Both the position numbers and the translations under genes were made by a program. Shown piece by piece: positions 8,282 to 15,653 of a DNA stretch of 53,481 nucleotides. Origin of the DNA: Candidatus Aenigmatarchaeota archaeon (GTDB taxonomy: Archaea; Aenigmatarchaeota; Aenigmatarchaeia; QMZS01); NCBI GenBank assembly GCA_016932615.1, contig JAFGCN010000011.1:1-53481 (forward strand), read 5' to 3'. The notes beneath the pieces are model-generated. The model saw only the letters and a program-made list of their open reading frames with translations, did not search any database and had not been told where the DNA came from. Every line of letters begins with the position of its first letter. Position 1 is the stretch's first letter.

Positions 8282-8977
8282 TTACTTCCTTTTCCTTTTT
8301 CCAGTCCGTTTCGGTGCGATAGAACCTACTTTCTGGCCGGGAGGGGCATTTCTGGATACGCTTGTCGACTGTCCAGGCCCGGTCTTTCCGCCGAATGGGT
8401 GGTCACAAGGGTTCATCTTGCTCCCAGAGGTAACTGGCCAAAGCTTTCCTCTGGCTTTTTTGCTTCTCCACATTAAGCTTGCCTTAAGAAATGGCTTTGC
8501 CTTTCTGCCTGCTCCTGCCGGCTTTCCTACAACTGCCCTGCATGCTCCATCGAACTTCTTAAGCACTCTGGAAGGCATCTGCAGGTGAGCATAGCCCTTT
8601 TCATGGGATTTTACGACCGCAAACGAGCCGGAAGACTTGCAAAGCTTCCCTCCGTCTCCGTTGCTCTTTTCTATGCAGAATACTGCAGTTCCTTCAGGTA
8701 TCTTGTTTAATGGCAATATATTCCCAGTTTGCGGCTTTGCTTCGCCTGAAAACTCGATAATATCTCCAGTAGAAATGTTCTCTGGAGCGATAAGCTCAGA
8801 AGTGGTGCCATCTTCAAAGGCAACCCTCATAATAGGGGTGTTTCTTGCAGAAACATGGTATATATCCTCGACAGTAGCTTTCCCTGTCTTGTGGGGGAGC
8901 CGTACTGCGAGCTTTCCCTGTGCTCGGTATCTTGCGCTTCCCTTACCCCTCCTTCTGGAGATTATCCATTTTCCCAT
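8282..8977 (-). CDS. rpl2: Large-subunit ribosomal protein uL2
   Basis: A 231-residue uL2, a peptidyl-transferase-centre protein binding 23S rRNA. The C-terminal hallmark DHPFGGKTGPGQSTSVSRNAPPGQKVG contains the conserved glycine/histidine loop. It ends in a basic RTGKRKRK tail. The ATG at 8977 (MGKWIISRRRGKG) is preferred to an upstream in-frame TTG two codons earlier. uL2 normally sits in the S10 operon between uL23 and uS19; here it stands alone, convergent with uS11. Confidence 0.96.
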   Translation of the reverse strand: MGKWIISRRRGKGSARYRAQGKLAVRLPHKTGKATVEDIYHVSARNTPIMRVAFEDGTTSELIAPENISTGDIIEFSGEAKPQTGNILPLNKIPEGTAVFCIEKSNGDGGKLCKSSGSFAVVKSHEKGYAHLQMPSRVLKKFDGACRAVVGKPAGAGRKAKPFLKASLMWRSKKARGKLWPVTSGSKMNPCDHPFGGKTGPGQSTSVSRNAPPGQKVGSIAPKRTGKRKRK

Positions 8978-9020
8978 AACCAATGTTTGAAAAAATATTA
9001 ATCTACTTCTTTTAGCCCCT

Positions 9021-9818
9021 TTACATCAATATTGGGTATGCCTCGATATATGCGCCAATAATCAGCATTGCTACGGCCAGAACTGTCAAAAGGACTGCAT
9101 CCTTTAGGATAAACCTGAAATGCTCCCTGCTTTCCTTGTGCCTTGTAACCGCAACAGACAGGATGCCTCCCGCTATTGCTGCCAGGATATAGCCGAGAAA
9201 CTCAAAACTGCCGTGAGGCGCATAAGACAGCAGAACCAGTGGTATCGCGTGAAAACCCGCCAGGGCTTTTGCGCCCTGCCCCACCACTACACCCAGGACT
9301 GTGGCATTCCAGGCAATAAGAAATATCGCGCCTGAGGCATAGAATAGGGAGAAAACAAAGCAGATTGCCATAACACCCAGGTTATTTACAAGTATCATCG
9401 AAAACAGGTCCGGCCTTGTAACGTTTCCTGTAATCTCACCAATGACCCTGACCTGGTCAGAATATATCATCGAGGCAGTTTGATCCGGGATTATTAGGTA
9501 TGAGCATGCTATCGTGACAGATATGCCCAGGATTAGGAATATATAGTCAAGAATAAGGGCGCCATGCCTGCTTAAAAAGCCCCCTTCGTAGCAGTATTTC
9601 CAGAATTCCTGGTTTTCGCTTTGCTTTTCGTCGTGTCTTATCTGGATTATGACTGAAGGCAGAAGGGCAAGAGTGATAAGCATTGTAAGGAAAAGGCCGC
9701 TTTGGGCGAGAATCTGGCACACAAATATGGCAACTGCAGTTCCTGCTGCGCCCTGTATTATTGCTTCGCTAGGGTGCCTTCTGAGCGTGCAGGGGCTTAT
9801 GAGTGCTTCCAGGACCAT
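9021..9818 (-). CDS. Stage II sporulation M-like (SpoIIM/DUF95) membrane protein
   Basis: A 265-residue integral membrane protein with about six hydrophobic segments. The order and motifs (FLVNN-like ILVNNLGVMAICFVFSLFYASGAIFLIAWNA, then GFHAIPLVLLSYAPHGSFEFLGYILA) match the archaeal DUF95 family, in which HG(I/S)xE in a late helix is typical. Function in archaea is unknown; a role in membrane remodelling or cell envelope is only inferred from bacterial SpoIIM. It lies just upstream of uL2 on the same strand but is separated by a TATA-like run. Confidence 0.82.
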   Translation of the reverse strand: MVLEALISPCTLRRHPSEAIIQGAAGTAVAIFVCQILAQSGLFLTMLITLALLPSVIIQIRHDEKQSENQEFWKYCYEGGFLSRHGALILDYIFLILGISVTIACSYLIIPDQTASMIYSDQVRVIGEITGNVTRPDLFSMILVNNLGVMAICFVFSLFYASGAIFLIAWNATVLGVVVGQGAKALAGFHAIPLVLLSYAPHGSFEFLGYILAAIAGGILSVAVTRHKESREHFRFILKDAVLLTVLAVAMLIIGAYIEAYPILM

Positions 9819-9934
9819 AACTTAGCTTTGCTATAAACTATTGGTTTCCTTTTTGAGCAAGTTGGCTCTATTTCACATCACAGTGGAGTAGTAATATTTT
9901 GAGTTACTTTATATAATTTTGCTTTTTTCTAATT

Positions 9935-10348
9935 ATGAGATACGGCCAACTTGGATGGAAACAGGCTTTTGAAAAACTAGACCCTAGGACCAAGACCTAT
10001 CTGGTGGATGTGGCTCTTGAGCGATATAATTCTCCTCCTTTCTTGTCCCCCAAAAGGCAGATTTATCAGAGAACTTCTTTGAATTCAAGTTCCAATCCGC
10101 CAGAAGTTACCCGTCAGGAACTATCCTCTGGCACATCAGACTACAATCCTGCGGCTGGCCGAAAATTTGACTTAAAGGGTTTTTTGGGGCAACTTGAAAA
10201 AAATGGCACAAATCTTGATGAATTGAACTTTCGGCATAGTCAAATTGATTCTGGAGTGGTTTACTCCCAAGGGCCGCACTGCCCTCTACCTTGTGACCCG
10301 GTCAAGCAGGTAGAAACCTGCGGAATTAAACCTCACAGACGGTGCTAA
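9935..10348 (+). CDS. Hypothetical protein
   Basis: 137 residues, unrecognised. The leaderless start is supported by a TATATAA box about 24 nt upstream and the AATTATGAG context. The N-terminal 30 residues look helical (GWKQAFEKLDPRTKTYLVDV). The middle is Ser/Pro-rich and probably disordered. The last 30 residues contain four cysteines (CPLPCDPVKQVETC then a terminal Cys) that could bind metal. It is close to, and convergent with, the tRNA-Gly gene. Confidence 0.55.
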   Translation: MRYGQLGWKQAFEKLDPRTKTYLVDVALERYNSPPFLSPKRQIYQRTSLNSSSNPPEVTRQELSSGTSDYNPAAGRKFDLKGFLGQLEKNGTNLDELNFRHSQIDSGVVYSQGPHCPLPCDPVKQVETCGIKPHRRC

Positions 10349-10365
10349 ATTAGCAATTGATTAAA

Positions 10366-10504
10366 TGCGTCGACCGGGATTCGAACCCGGATTGTTGGCT
10401 ATCTTCTTGACCGTTGGAATCTGCTTCTTTTTGGTCCTGGAGCTTTTTCTTGCAAGAAAAAGCTTCAATGGAAGGCCAATGTCCTGCCATTAGACTATCG
10501 ACGC
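10366..10504 (-). tRNA. tRNA-Gly(UCC) with anticodon-loop intron
   Basis: Exons are 10504-10469 and 10400-10366. Acceptor GCGTCGA/TCGACGC with discriminator A, D-stem GTCT/GGAC, anticodon stem TTGGC/GCCAA and T-arm CCGGG-TTCGAAT-CCCGG all pair. The loop CTTCCA+A gives anticodon TCC. The 68-nt intron sits at the canonical 37/38 site, with a textbook BHB: central helix CTTC/GAAG and bulges CA^T and AT^A. The intron holds the shared hairpin core found in other tRNA introns here. Confidence 0.95.
10401..10468 (-). repeat. tRNA-Gly intron, member of the shared intron family
   Basis: In the tRNA sense the intron reads as a perfect hairpin (GAAGCTTTTTCTTG/CAAGAAAAAGCTTC-like), then GCTCCAGGACCAAAAAGAA and GCAGATTC. 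The 19-nt core is identical in the tRNA-Val(UAC) intron at 13273-13291 and in the copy upstream of rfcL at 42476-42494. Confidence 0.85.
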
Positions 10505-10528
10505 ATAAATATGGTTAATTAAAATATT

Positions 10529-11044
10529 ATGAACGCCCTGGCGTCTGAGCCGGTTGAATTGATGGATGTGGTCGATAAGACCGACCAGGTTATCGGGACT
10601 GCAACCCGCCCCAAAATCTACAAGGAGTTTCTCACCCACCGCATTGTTCATGTGCTTATTTTCAACAAGGAGGGCAAAATGGCGCTTCAATTGAGGGCGA
10701 AACACTGCTCTTTTTGCCCCCACCACTGGTCGACAACCGTTGGCGGGCATGTGCAGTCAGGTGAGACTTACGAAGAGGCGGCGGAGCGGGAATATCTGGA
10801 GGAATTAGGAACAAAGAGCAATCTTGAGTTTTTCCAAAAGGACCTCTATTCGGACTTGAGGGGAATCAGCATGTTTCTGGCGACTTTCAAGGCGAGCAGT
10901 GACGGCCCATTTACCTTCGATGACGGCTCGGTCGAAAAAGTGGACTTCTTCTCAACAGAAGAGCTTCAGGAGATGGTTGACCGGGGCGAGAAGTTTCACC
11001 CGGAGCTTCTTTTTTTGCTTCGGAAGTATTTTGGAATAAATTAG
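10529..11044 (+). CDS. Nudix hydrolase, isopentenyl-diphosphate-isomerase-like
   Basis: 171 residues with a full Nudix box near residues 73-95 (GHVQSGETYEEAAEREYLEELG fits Gx5Ex7REUxEExGU). The N-terminal MDVVDKTDQVIGTATR and strand LTHRIVHVLIFNKEGKMALQLR resemble the YfcD/IDI-1-like branch of the family. A mevalonate kinase is also in the window, so a role in isoprenoid supply is possible. The residues specific to true IDI-1 (the WTNSCCSHP-type motif) are replaced here by CPHHWSTTVGGH, so generic Nudix activity is equally likely. Its stop abuts the start region of the HD protein, indicating co-transcription. Confidence 0.8.
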   Translation: MNALASEPVELMDVVDKTDQVIGTATRPKIYKEFLTHRIVHVLIFNKEGKMALQLRAKHCSFCPHHWSTTVGGHVQSGETYEEAAEREYLEELGTKSNLEFFQKDLYSDLRGISMFLATFKASSDGPFTFDDGSVEKVDFFSTEELQEMVDRGEKFHPELLFLLRKYFGIN

Positions 11045-11062
11045 ATGCGGGGTGATTGGATT

Positions 11063-11614
11063 ATGGAACGAACAGAAGCAAAAAAACTTCTTGCGGAAAA
11101 TGTCTCGAACAGGAACATAAGAAGCCATAGTGTTGCCGTTGCCGCCATTATGGAGGGTTTGGCCGAGAAACTGGGTGGAGATAAGGACACCTGGTGGCTG
11201 ACAGGAATTCTTCACGACCTTGATTATGAAAAGACCTCCACCCGCATCGAAAAGCATGGGCTTGAAACGGCAGAGCTTTTGGAGGGAAAAGTTGCTGAAG
11301 AAATAATCTACGCGATAAAGGCGCATAATGGGGTTCATACGGGGATCGGCGCAAAGTCAAATATGGACATAGCCCTTATTGCTTCAGACGCGCTTTCCGG
11401 GCTAATAATCTCAACGGCTCTCATAATGCCTTCAAAGAAGCTTTCAGAGGTTACGGTCGAAAGTGTCATGAAAAAGTTCAAAAAGAAGGACTTTGCCAAA
11501 GCCGTGTCAAGGGAGAAGATTATGACCTGCCAGCGGCTTAACTTAAGTCAGGAGGAGTTTTTGGGCATTGGCCTTGCCGCTCTTTGCAAGGTGTCTGAAG
11601 AGATGGGCCTATAG
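11063..11614 (+). CDS. HD-domain phosphohydrolase
   Basis: About 183 residues from the ATG at 11063 (MERTEAKKLL, in the ATTATGG context); an ATG at 11045 directly after the Nudix stop would add six residues. The HD signature is present: an early His (RSHSVAVAAIMEGLAEKLG), then GILHDLDYEK near residues 50-59, then a later AHNG and an Asp in IASDALSGL. These coordinate a divalent metal for phosphomonoester or diester hydrolysis. The substrate is unknown. It follows the Nudix gene directly, suggesting a two-gene nucleotide or phosphate clean-up operon. Confidence 0.85.
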   Translation: MERTEAKKLLAENVSNRNIRSHSVAVAAIMEGLAEKLGGDKDTWWLTGILHDLDYEKTSTRIEKHGLETAELLEGKVAEEIIYAIKAHNGVHTGIGAKSNMDIALIASDALSGLIISTALIMPSKKLSEVTVESVMKKFKKKDFAKAVSREKIMTCQRLNLSQEEFLGIGLAALCKVSEEMGL

Positions 11615-11644
11615 GTTTTTAATTTTCCTTTGAAGCAATATTAT

Positions 11645-11834
11645 GACCGGAATGGTGTAGCCTGGTAGCATAAGAGACTGTGGAAGGCATTTCTTTTTCA
11701 AAAAAAATGCCTTCAGCCGAAAGAAAACACAATTCCATATCATCTCTGCGGCTTTGCAGACATCTCTTGGGGTGGGTTCAAAGTCGGGCTTTTTCTTTAA
11801 AGAAAAAGGCTGAATGAAAATCCCGCTTCCGGTC
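11645..11834 (+). tRNA. tRNA-His(GUG) with two BHB introns
   Basis: G-1 at 11645 is encoded and faces C73 at 11834, the tRNA-His identity pair. Acceptor ACCGGAA/TTCCGGT, anticodon stem AGAGA/TCTCT and T-stem GTGGG/CCCGC pair. GTG is the anticodon. Exons are 11645-11683, 11762-11782 and 11821-11834. Intron 1 (11684-11761, 37/38) has BHB helix CTGT/GCAG with bulges GG^A and AC^A. Intron 2 (11783-11820, 38 nt, T-loop 59/60) has helix TTCA/TGAA with bulges AA^G and AA^T. The D-stem contains two G-U pairs, and the variable loop is 4 nt. Confidence 0.9.
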
Positions 11835-11842
11835 CATTAAAT

Positions 11843-12100
11843 TTACTCCCCATCCAAAATCCTGTGCATCAGGATTCCACAAACGTAGAAGTTGAGCTTT
11901 TCAAGGCCTTTTTCCATTCTCTCGAGTTGCTCTTCATCAAGCCCTGTCTTGTCAACCCCTTCCTTCATTTCTGCCTCGGAAAGCGCTTCAAGCTGTGGCA
12001 GCGGCATGTTTTTCAGATTTCGCAGAGTTTCATTAATTTTGCCCTCAGACATGGCGAGCGCAAGGTCTCGCCTTAACTTGGGAATATTCTGTTTCTCCAT
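11843..12100 (-). CDS. Small helical hypothetical protein
   Basis: 85 residues, unrecognised, with a charged helical composition (LRRDLALAMSEGKINETLRNLKNM, LEALSEAEMKEGVD, LDEEQLERMEKGLEKLNF). There are no membrane segments and no catalytic motif. The start at 12100 has the TTATGG context and is divergent from the paralogue pair beginning at 12151. A short adaptor or DNA-associated role is possible but nothing in the sequence shows it. Confidence 0.62.
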   Translation of the reverse strand: MEKQNIPKLRRDLALAMSEGKINETLRNLKNMPLPQLEALSEAEMKEGVDKTGLDEEQLERMEKGLEKLNFYVCGILMHRILDGE

Positions 12101-12150
12101 AATAAAGCCATCTTCGGATTAAGGATATATCTAATCCACATACATAGATT

Positions 12151-12666
12151 ATGGGATATGTTCCTTCCGGGAGCAAATTAGTGCTTTGGAATGAGCTTTA
12201 TAAGAGGGGGGCAAAGCCAGGCCTTAAGAATCTTGCTTATTCTTACCAGGGGAAGAATCCTGACAAACTGATTCACTTTCTCCCAAAGCTTGTCAAGCTT
12301 GTATTTAACCCCAGCACCTGGCAGCAAAAGGAGATAAACGTGGGCGAGGGGAGTTACAAGAGCGACTGGTTTTTGTTCAAGGATTTAGATACCTATACAT
12401 ATTTCAGGGTGGATGTTTCGCTTAGCGTCAAGTACAAGGACGGGTTTGGAAGCGCGACGATAAAGATGGGCGAGCCGGTAATAATCACAGAGTACCCTCA
12501 GGAGACCTTATGGCAAAAGAGCTTTTTTTATGAGATTATCCGGATGTTTTGGCACACTTACTTCTATAACAAAAAGCTTATCGAGCATCTGGACTGGGGC
12601 CGGCTGCAGGTATCCTGCTTTGAGGAAAAACTTCTTCGTTATTTTGAGCACCTGAACAATGAGTGA
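12151..12666 (+). CDS. Hypothetical protein, first of a tandem paralogue pair
   Basis: 171 residues, not recognised. The central part (about 85-115) forms a strand-rich region ending in GSATIKMGEPVIITEYP, followed by an aromatic helix near 125-140 (FFYEIIRMFWHTYFYNKKLIEHL). The downstream gene has the same order, with GECSISMSPKFVTEV then WWMYYYLYYKNQRIY. The aromatic stretch may lie at the membrane surface. The leaderless start at 12151 follows CATACATAGATTATGG. It overlaps the next gene by 8 nt, so the two are co-translated. Confidence 0.7.
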   Translation: MGYVPSGSKLVLWNELYKRGAKPGLKNLAYSYQGKNPDKLIHFLPKLVKLVFNPSTWQQKEINVGEGSYKSDWFLFKDLDTYTYFRVDVSLSVKYKDGFGSATIKMGEPVIITEYPQETLWQKSFFYEIIRMFWHTYFYNKKLIEHLDWGRLQVSCFEEKLLRYFEHLNNE

Positions 12667-13153
12667 CAAGTACGCTTTTACAGATAACCTGGTCTATCCG
12701 AAGGAAAAAGAGGTTTTAAAGTACAAGGGCCCGGAGCCGTTTCGGTTTTACGGCTCTGGAAAAAAGCTTTTCCTGGATGTGTTTGAATTGGCAGGAAAGG
12801 ATATCTTCGAGCCGAAGATTAAATGGGACGCGACAGGAGAAACCAAGACGTTTTGGGTTAAGTGGGAATTTGCAAAAAATATGGATTCCTGGTCGAAGTT
12901 GAAGCTTTCCATAACCTTTCAGGGCTGCCAGAACTCGAGGACACGGCTTGGAGAGTGCTCGATTTCAATGTCCCCAAAGTTTGTAACTGAAGTAAAAACT
13001 GGGTTTCTGCAAAGGTATTTTTGGTGGATGTATTACTACCTTTACTACAAGAATCAAAGGATCTACCAGTTTTACAGGGCCAAGACAATCTTCAACCAGT
13101 TCAAGCTGAAGGTGGGGGAGGTCTATGGGATGCAGGTTGAGGAGTCGATTTAA
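12659..13153 (+). CDS. Hypothetical protein, second of a tandem paralogue pair
   Basis: 164 residues, apparently a diverged duplicate of the preceding gene. Both have a strand-rich middle, a short Gly-Glu-containing strand pair, and an aromatic helix (here about residues 118-140, rich in Trp and Tyr) followed by a basic amphipathic C-terminus. The first 45 residues differ. No enzyme motif is visible. The 8-nt overlap with its neighbour suggests that the products form a complex. It ends 33 nt before tRNA-Val. Confidence 0.7.
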   Translation: MSDKYAFTDNLVYPKEKEVLKYKGPEPFRFYGSGKKLFLDVFELAGKDIFEPKIKWDATGETKTFWVKWEFAKNMDSWSKLKLSITFQGCQNSRTRLGECSISMSPKFVTEVKTGFLQRYFWWMYYYLYYKNQRIYQFYRAKTIFNQFKLKVGEVYGMQVEESI

Positions 13154-13186
13154 GCCAATTTATTACTTGCTTTCTACCCAATATAT

Positions 13187-13338
13187 GGGCTCGTAGTCCA
13201 GCTCGGCTAAGACGTCGCCTTTACACGGCGAAGATCCCCAGTTCAAATGAAGCTTTTTCTTGCAAGAAAAAAGCTCCAGGACCAAAAAGAAGCAGATTCG
13301 TGCTTCGCACAATAAAAATGAAAATCTGGGCGGGCCCA
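13187..13338 (+). tRNA. tRNA-Val(UAC) with T-loop intron
   Basis: Exons are 13187-13247 and 13325-13338. Acceptor GGGCTCG/CGGGCCC (one G-U) with discriminator A, anticodon stem TCGCC/GGCGA around TTTACAC, and T-stem CCCAG/CTGGG pair. The 77-nt intron interrupts the T-loop at 59/60 (TTCAAA^...^T). Its BHB is central helix TTCA/TGAA with bulges AA^T and AA^T. The intron carries the same hairpin and 19-nt core as the tRNA-Gly intron. Confidence 0.95.
13248..13324 (+). repeat. tRNA-Val(UAC) intron, member of the shared intron family
   Basis: Starts TGAAGCTTTTTCTTGCAAG, then the core GCTCCAGGACCAAAAAGAA (13273-13291), then GCAGATTC and a second small hairpin (GTGCTTCGCAC). The first 50 nt are nearly identical to the tRNA-Gly intron although the insertion site in the tRNA is different. 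Confidence 0.85.
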
Positions 13339-13458
13339 TATATTCAAAATAGTCTTGTATTAGAATTGTTTTCTTGGAGGTGTCGGGCGTTCTTTTTCAA
13401 AGAAGGTCTGACGGCGGGCCATTTCAAATTACTAATTGTGTCTTTTGGAAGCATTCTA

Positions 13459-13781
13459 TTAGAGAAATCCTCCATAAAAACTTTCTGGACTCGTCCTTTC
13501 CCCAGGACCCAATTTTTTCCCTAGCGGGTATGCGGCGAATAAGCCATTATAAGGTTGCTCATCGGAACCAATGCGTCTCCCAAGGACTATTTGCAGAGCA
13601 TCCTACCCAAATCCCAGGTTTCCTGATTCATCTCCTCTTTTATCCAATGCCAGAGCCAGTTCTAATCTTGCTTCTTTTGTTGGGTTTTCTGGGTCGATTT
13701 CGATACCGCAGCCTCTTTATATTGATCGATTAGATTGAGCACATACTTATCGACTCCCGTACCTATAATGTTAGCAACCAT
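13459..13781 (-). pseudogene. Decayed small gene with a frameshift and an internal amber codon
   Basis: Reading leftward from the ATG at 13781, 25 codons (MVANIIGTGVDKYVLNLID...) run until a one-base loss in a G run (GCTGCGGTATC). In the shifted frame the protein-like sequence continues (IEIDPENPTKEARLELALALD), meets TAG at 13605-13603, and continues in the same frame (DALQIVLGRRIGSDEQPYNG) to TAA at 13461-13459. A TATA box (CATATAAATAG) lies about 29 nt upstream of the ATG. The product would be about 107 residues of unknown family. A sequencing error could explain the shift but not also the TAG. The 120 nt between it and tRNA-Val hold only an imperfect T-rich hairpin. Confidence 0.6.
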
Positions 13782-13803
13782 AATGTACTATAATAATCCC
13801 TTG

Positions 13804-13816
13804 GCTATTTATATGC
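13804..13816 (-). promoter_or_regulatory. TATA box of the decayed gene
   Basis: On the minus strand CATATAAATAG is centred about 29 nt upstream of the ATG at 13781. An intact leaderless promoter here argues that the broken frame below it was a functional gene. Confidence 0.4.
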
Positions 13817-13906
13817 CGTTACCCGATGAAATCCCTCTGCTGGCCTTTTTGCACAGAAGGCACTCTTGATTATGAAAGCTGCCTAATATGTATATTGGCA
13901 TGAACT

Positions 13907-15004
13907 ATGGCTAAGATTCTGGCAATGGACTTGGGAGGAACCGGCTTGAAACTGGGTTTGTTTGAGGGGGAAAATCTTACAAGGACTTCCGGTGGGAGGC
14001 ATAACTACACTTCTGCAGATCTGGAAACCGTTAAAAAGGATATCTCTTTGAGGGTGGACTCTTTTCTTTCCGGAGATGAAGTTTCCGCAATTGGAATCGG
14101 TATTGCGGGCCTGCTGTCACAGGATAATGCCTTATACCGCTCTACAGTATTTCCCTCTCTTATCGGGTTTAACCTTGCGGAGTATCTGGGCGGGCGCTTC
14201 GGTGTGCCTGCAAGCATAGACAATGATGCGGACTGCGGTGCTTTGGGAGAATATTATTTTAAGGGTGGAGATTTTTTCTATGTAGTCCTGGGGCATGGAA
14301 TAGGAAGCGCTTTTGTCCGAAAAGACGGGACTCTTCCGTACAGTGTCAGGTTTGGCCAGGGAACCGTTTTTGATGAGGCAAAAAACCCCCTTCCCAATGA
14401 CTTGGGCTTAAGGGTGCTGATTTCCCGGAAGGAAGCTTACCCTTTTTTTGAAAGACACGGGATTTCGAAAGATTCAGTCGACAGGGCACTAGGCAAGCTT
14501 ATTTCTCCGGACTATCCGGGAAACTTCCGGATTGGAGCACTTGGCTCTCCGAGGGCATTAAGAAACCTTCTTGAAGTTGCCTGTGGCGGCGACTTTTACT
14601 CAGAAGGGAACCGGGATTACTACGAAGGATTTCTTGGGGAGAAGGGGCTTGAAGGAATCGGGGTTGAGGACTTAATGCTGCCGTTTGACTCGGCAATTCC
14701 AATAGCAAGGATTGCACAGGAAGGCGAGCCGAACTGCCTTAAAGCTTACCGGCTGATGGGAGAATTTCTCGGATATGGCATTTTAAAGGCAGAAGAGGTA
14801 ATCAGGAAAGACTATGGCCTGGAGCCAGAGGCAAGGATTGCAGGTCCAGTAATGAATGATGCAGATTTGTTTTTGCCTTCATTGAAGAGCTACTTGTCCG
14901 GGCATAATAAGCTTTACAGTGCTGCACCTGCCTGCTCTTTTATGGCTGGAGAGAATCCTAACCTGAGGGGAGCTTTTTTTAAGGCGAGGCAGCTGATCGA
15001 TTAG
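13907..15004 (+). CDS. ROK-family sugar kinase
   Basis: 365 residues. The N-terminal phosphate-binding loop MDLGGTGLKLGLFEG (near residues 6-20), the IGIGIAGLL segment, the catalytic-Asp motif SIDNDADCGALGEYYF (near 103-118) and the VVLGHGIGSAFV strand (near 127-138) are all characteristic of ROK glucokinase-like enzymes. It is somewhat longer than typical 300-residue members, with an insertion around residues 170-240, and the ROK zinc-binding CxCGxxGC cluster is not present. It likely phosphorylates a hexose or N-acetylhexosamine. It begins a same-strand series with a tiny membrane protein and a YbjQ-like protein. Confidence 0.85.
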   Translation: MAKILAMDLGGTGLKLGLFEGENLTRTSGGRHNYTSADLETVKKDISLRVDSFLSGDEVSAIGIGIAGLLSQDNALYRSTVFPSLIGFNLAEYLGGRFGVPASIDNDADCGALGEYYFKGGDFFYVVLGHGIGSAFVRKDGTLPYSVRFGQGTVFDEAKNPLPNDLGLRVLISRKEAYPFFERHGISKDSVDRALGKLISPDYPGNFRIGALGSPRALRNLLEVACGGDFYSEGNRDYYEGFLGEKGLEGIGVEDLMLPFDSAIPIARIAQEGEPNCLKAYRLMGEFLGYGILKAEEVIRKDYGLEPEARIAGPVMNDADLFLPSLKSYLSGHNKLYSAAPACSFMAGENPNLRGAFFKARQLID

Positions 15005-15036
15005 TAGATAGGGAATAATTCCTGAGGAAGTATATT

Positions 15037-15216
15037 ATGAACAGCCAGGAAAAGTGGGGATGGGGCTTTCTGGCAATTGCATTTGTTCTGGTTTTGGTGG
15101 TACTGGCAAATCCGGACATTTTTCCGCTGCTGATATACTCGATAATACTCGGGCTTATGGGCTCTGCGCTTATAATCTACCGCAATCGGGAAAGTAAAAT
15201 AGATAGCGGAAAATAA
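15037..15216 (+). CDS. Small two-helix membrane protein
   Basis: 59 residues, beginning MNSQEKWGWG and ending SKIDSGK. Two hydrophobic segments (about residues 11-25, FLAIAFVLVLVVLAN, and 28-46, FPLLIYSIILGLMGSALII) predict a membrane hairpin with both ends on the same side. The ATG follows TATATT. The stop is 2 nt before the next start, so it is almost certainly co-transcribed with the YbjQ-like gene. No family is recognised. Confidence 0.65.
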   Translation: MNSQEKWGWGFLAIAFVLVLVVLANPDIFPLLIYSIILGLMGSALIIYRNRESKIDSGK

Positions 15217-15218
15217 TT

Positions 15219-15593
15219 ATGGCAGAAATTGTTTTGACAACTCTGGAATTCGTGCCTGGCTTTGAGATAACCGGATCTTTAGGAGTCGTCAATGGAAACA
15301 CTGTGCGCTCAAAACATCTTGGAAAAGACATCATGGCGGGGCTTAAGAATCTCGTTGGCGGTGAGATACAGGAATACACGGAAATGCTTTCGGAATCCCG
15401 GCAGGAATCCCTCAATAGGATGGTCAGGGAGGCAAAAAAGCTGGGGGCTGATGGGGTTGTAGGCATAAGGTTTATGACTTCAGCGGTAACTGCGGGCGCA
15501 GCAGAGCTTCTGGCGTTTGGAACTGCAGTAAAACTCAGGAAAATCGGAAGGAAGATAGGTGTTAAGCCCAGCAAGGCAAAAGGCAGGCGATAG
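15219..15593 (+). CDS. YbjQ/DUF74 family protein
   Basis: 124 residues that match the YbjQ (heavy-metal-binding domain, DUF74) family, which forms a pentameric barrel. The order LTTLEFVPGFEITGSLGVV, then NTVRSKHLGKDIMAGLKNLVGGEI, then AKKLGADGVVGIRF is diagnostic. The biological function is unknown. It is translationally linked to the tiny membrane protein upstream (2-nt gap), which could tether it to the membrane. It ends in a basic tail (KIGVKPSKAKGRR). Confidence 0.9.
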   Translation: MAEIVLTTLEFVPGFEITGSLGVVNGNTVRSKHLGKDIMAGLKNLVGGEIQEYTEMLSESRQESLNRMVREAKKLGADGVVGIRFMTSAVTAGAAELLAFGTAVKLRKIGRKIGVKPSKAKGRR

Positions 15594-15653
15594 CTGCCTT
15601 CCCGAGGAGATACTTTTCTCATTTCTTTTCAAGAATCAAAAACTAGCAAAAAA

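Noticed and set aside
13300-13733. Plus-strand open frames across the gap after tRNA-Val
   Set aside because: Composition is not protein-like, there is no promoter, and the minus strand gives a better explanation (the decayed gene).
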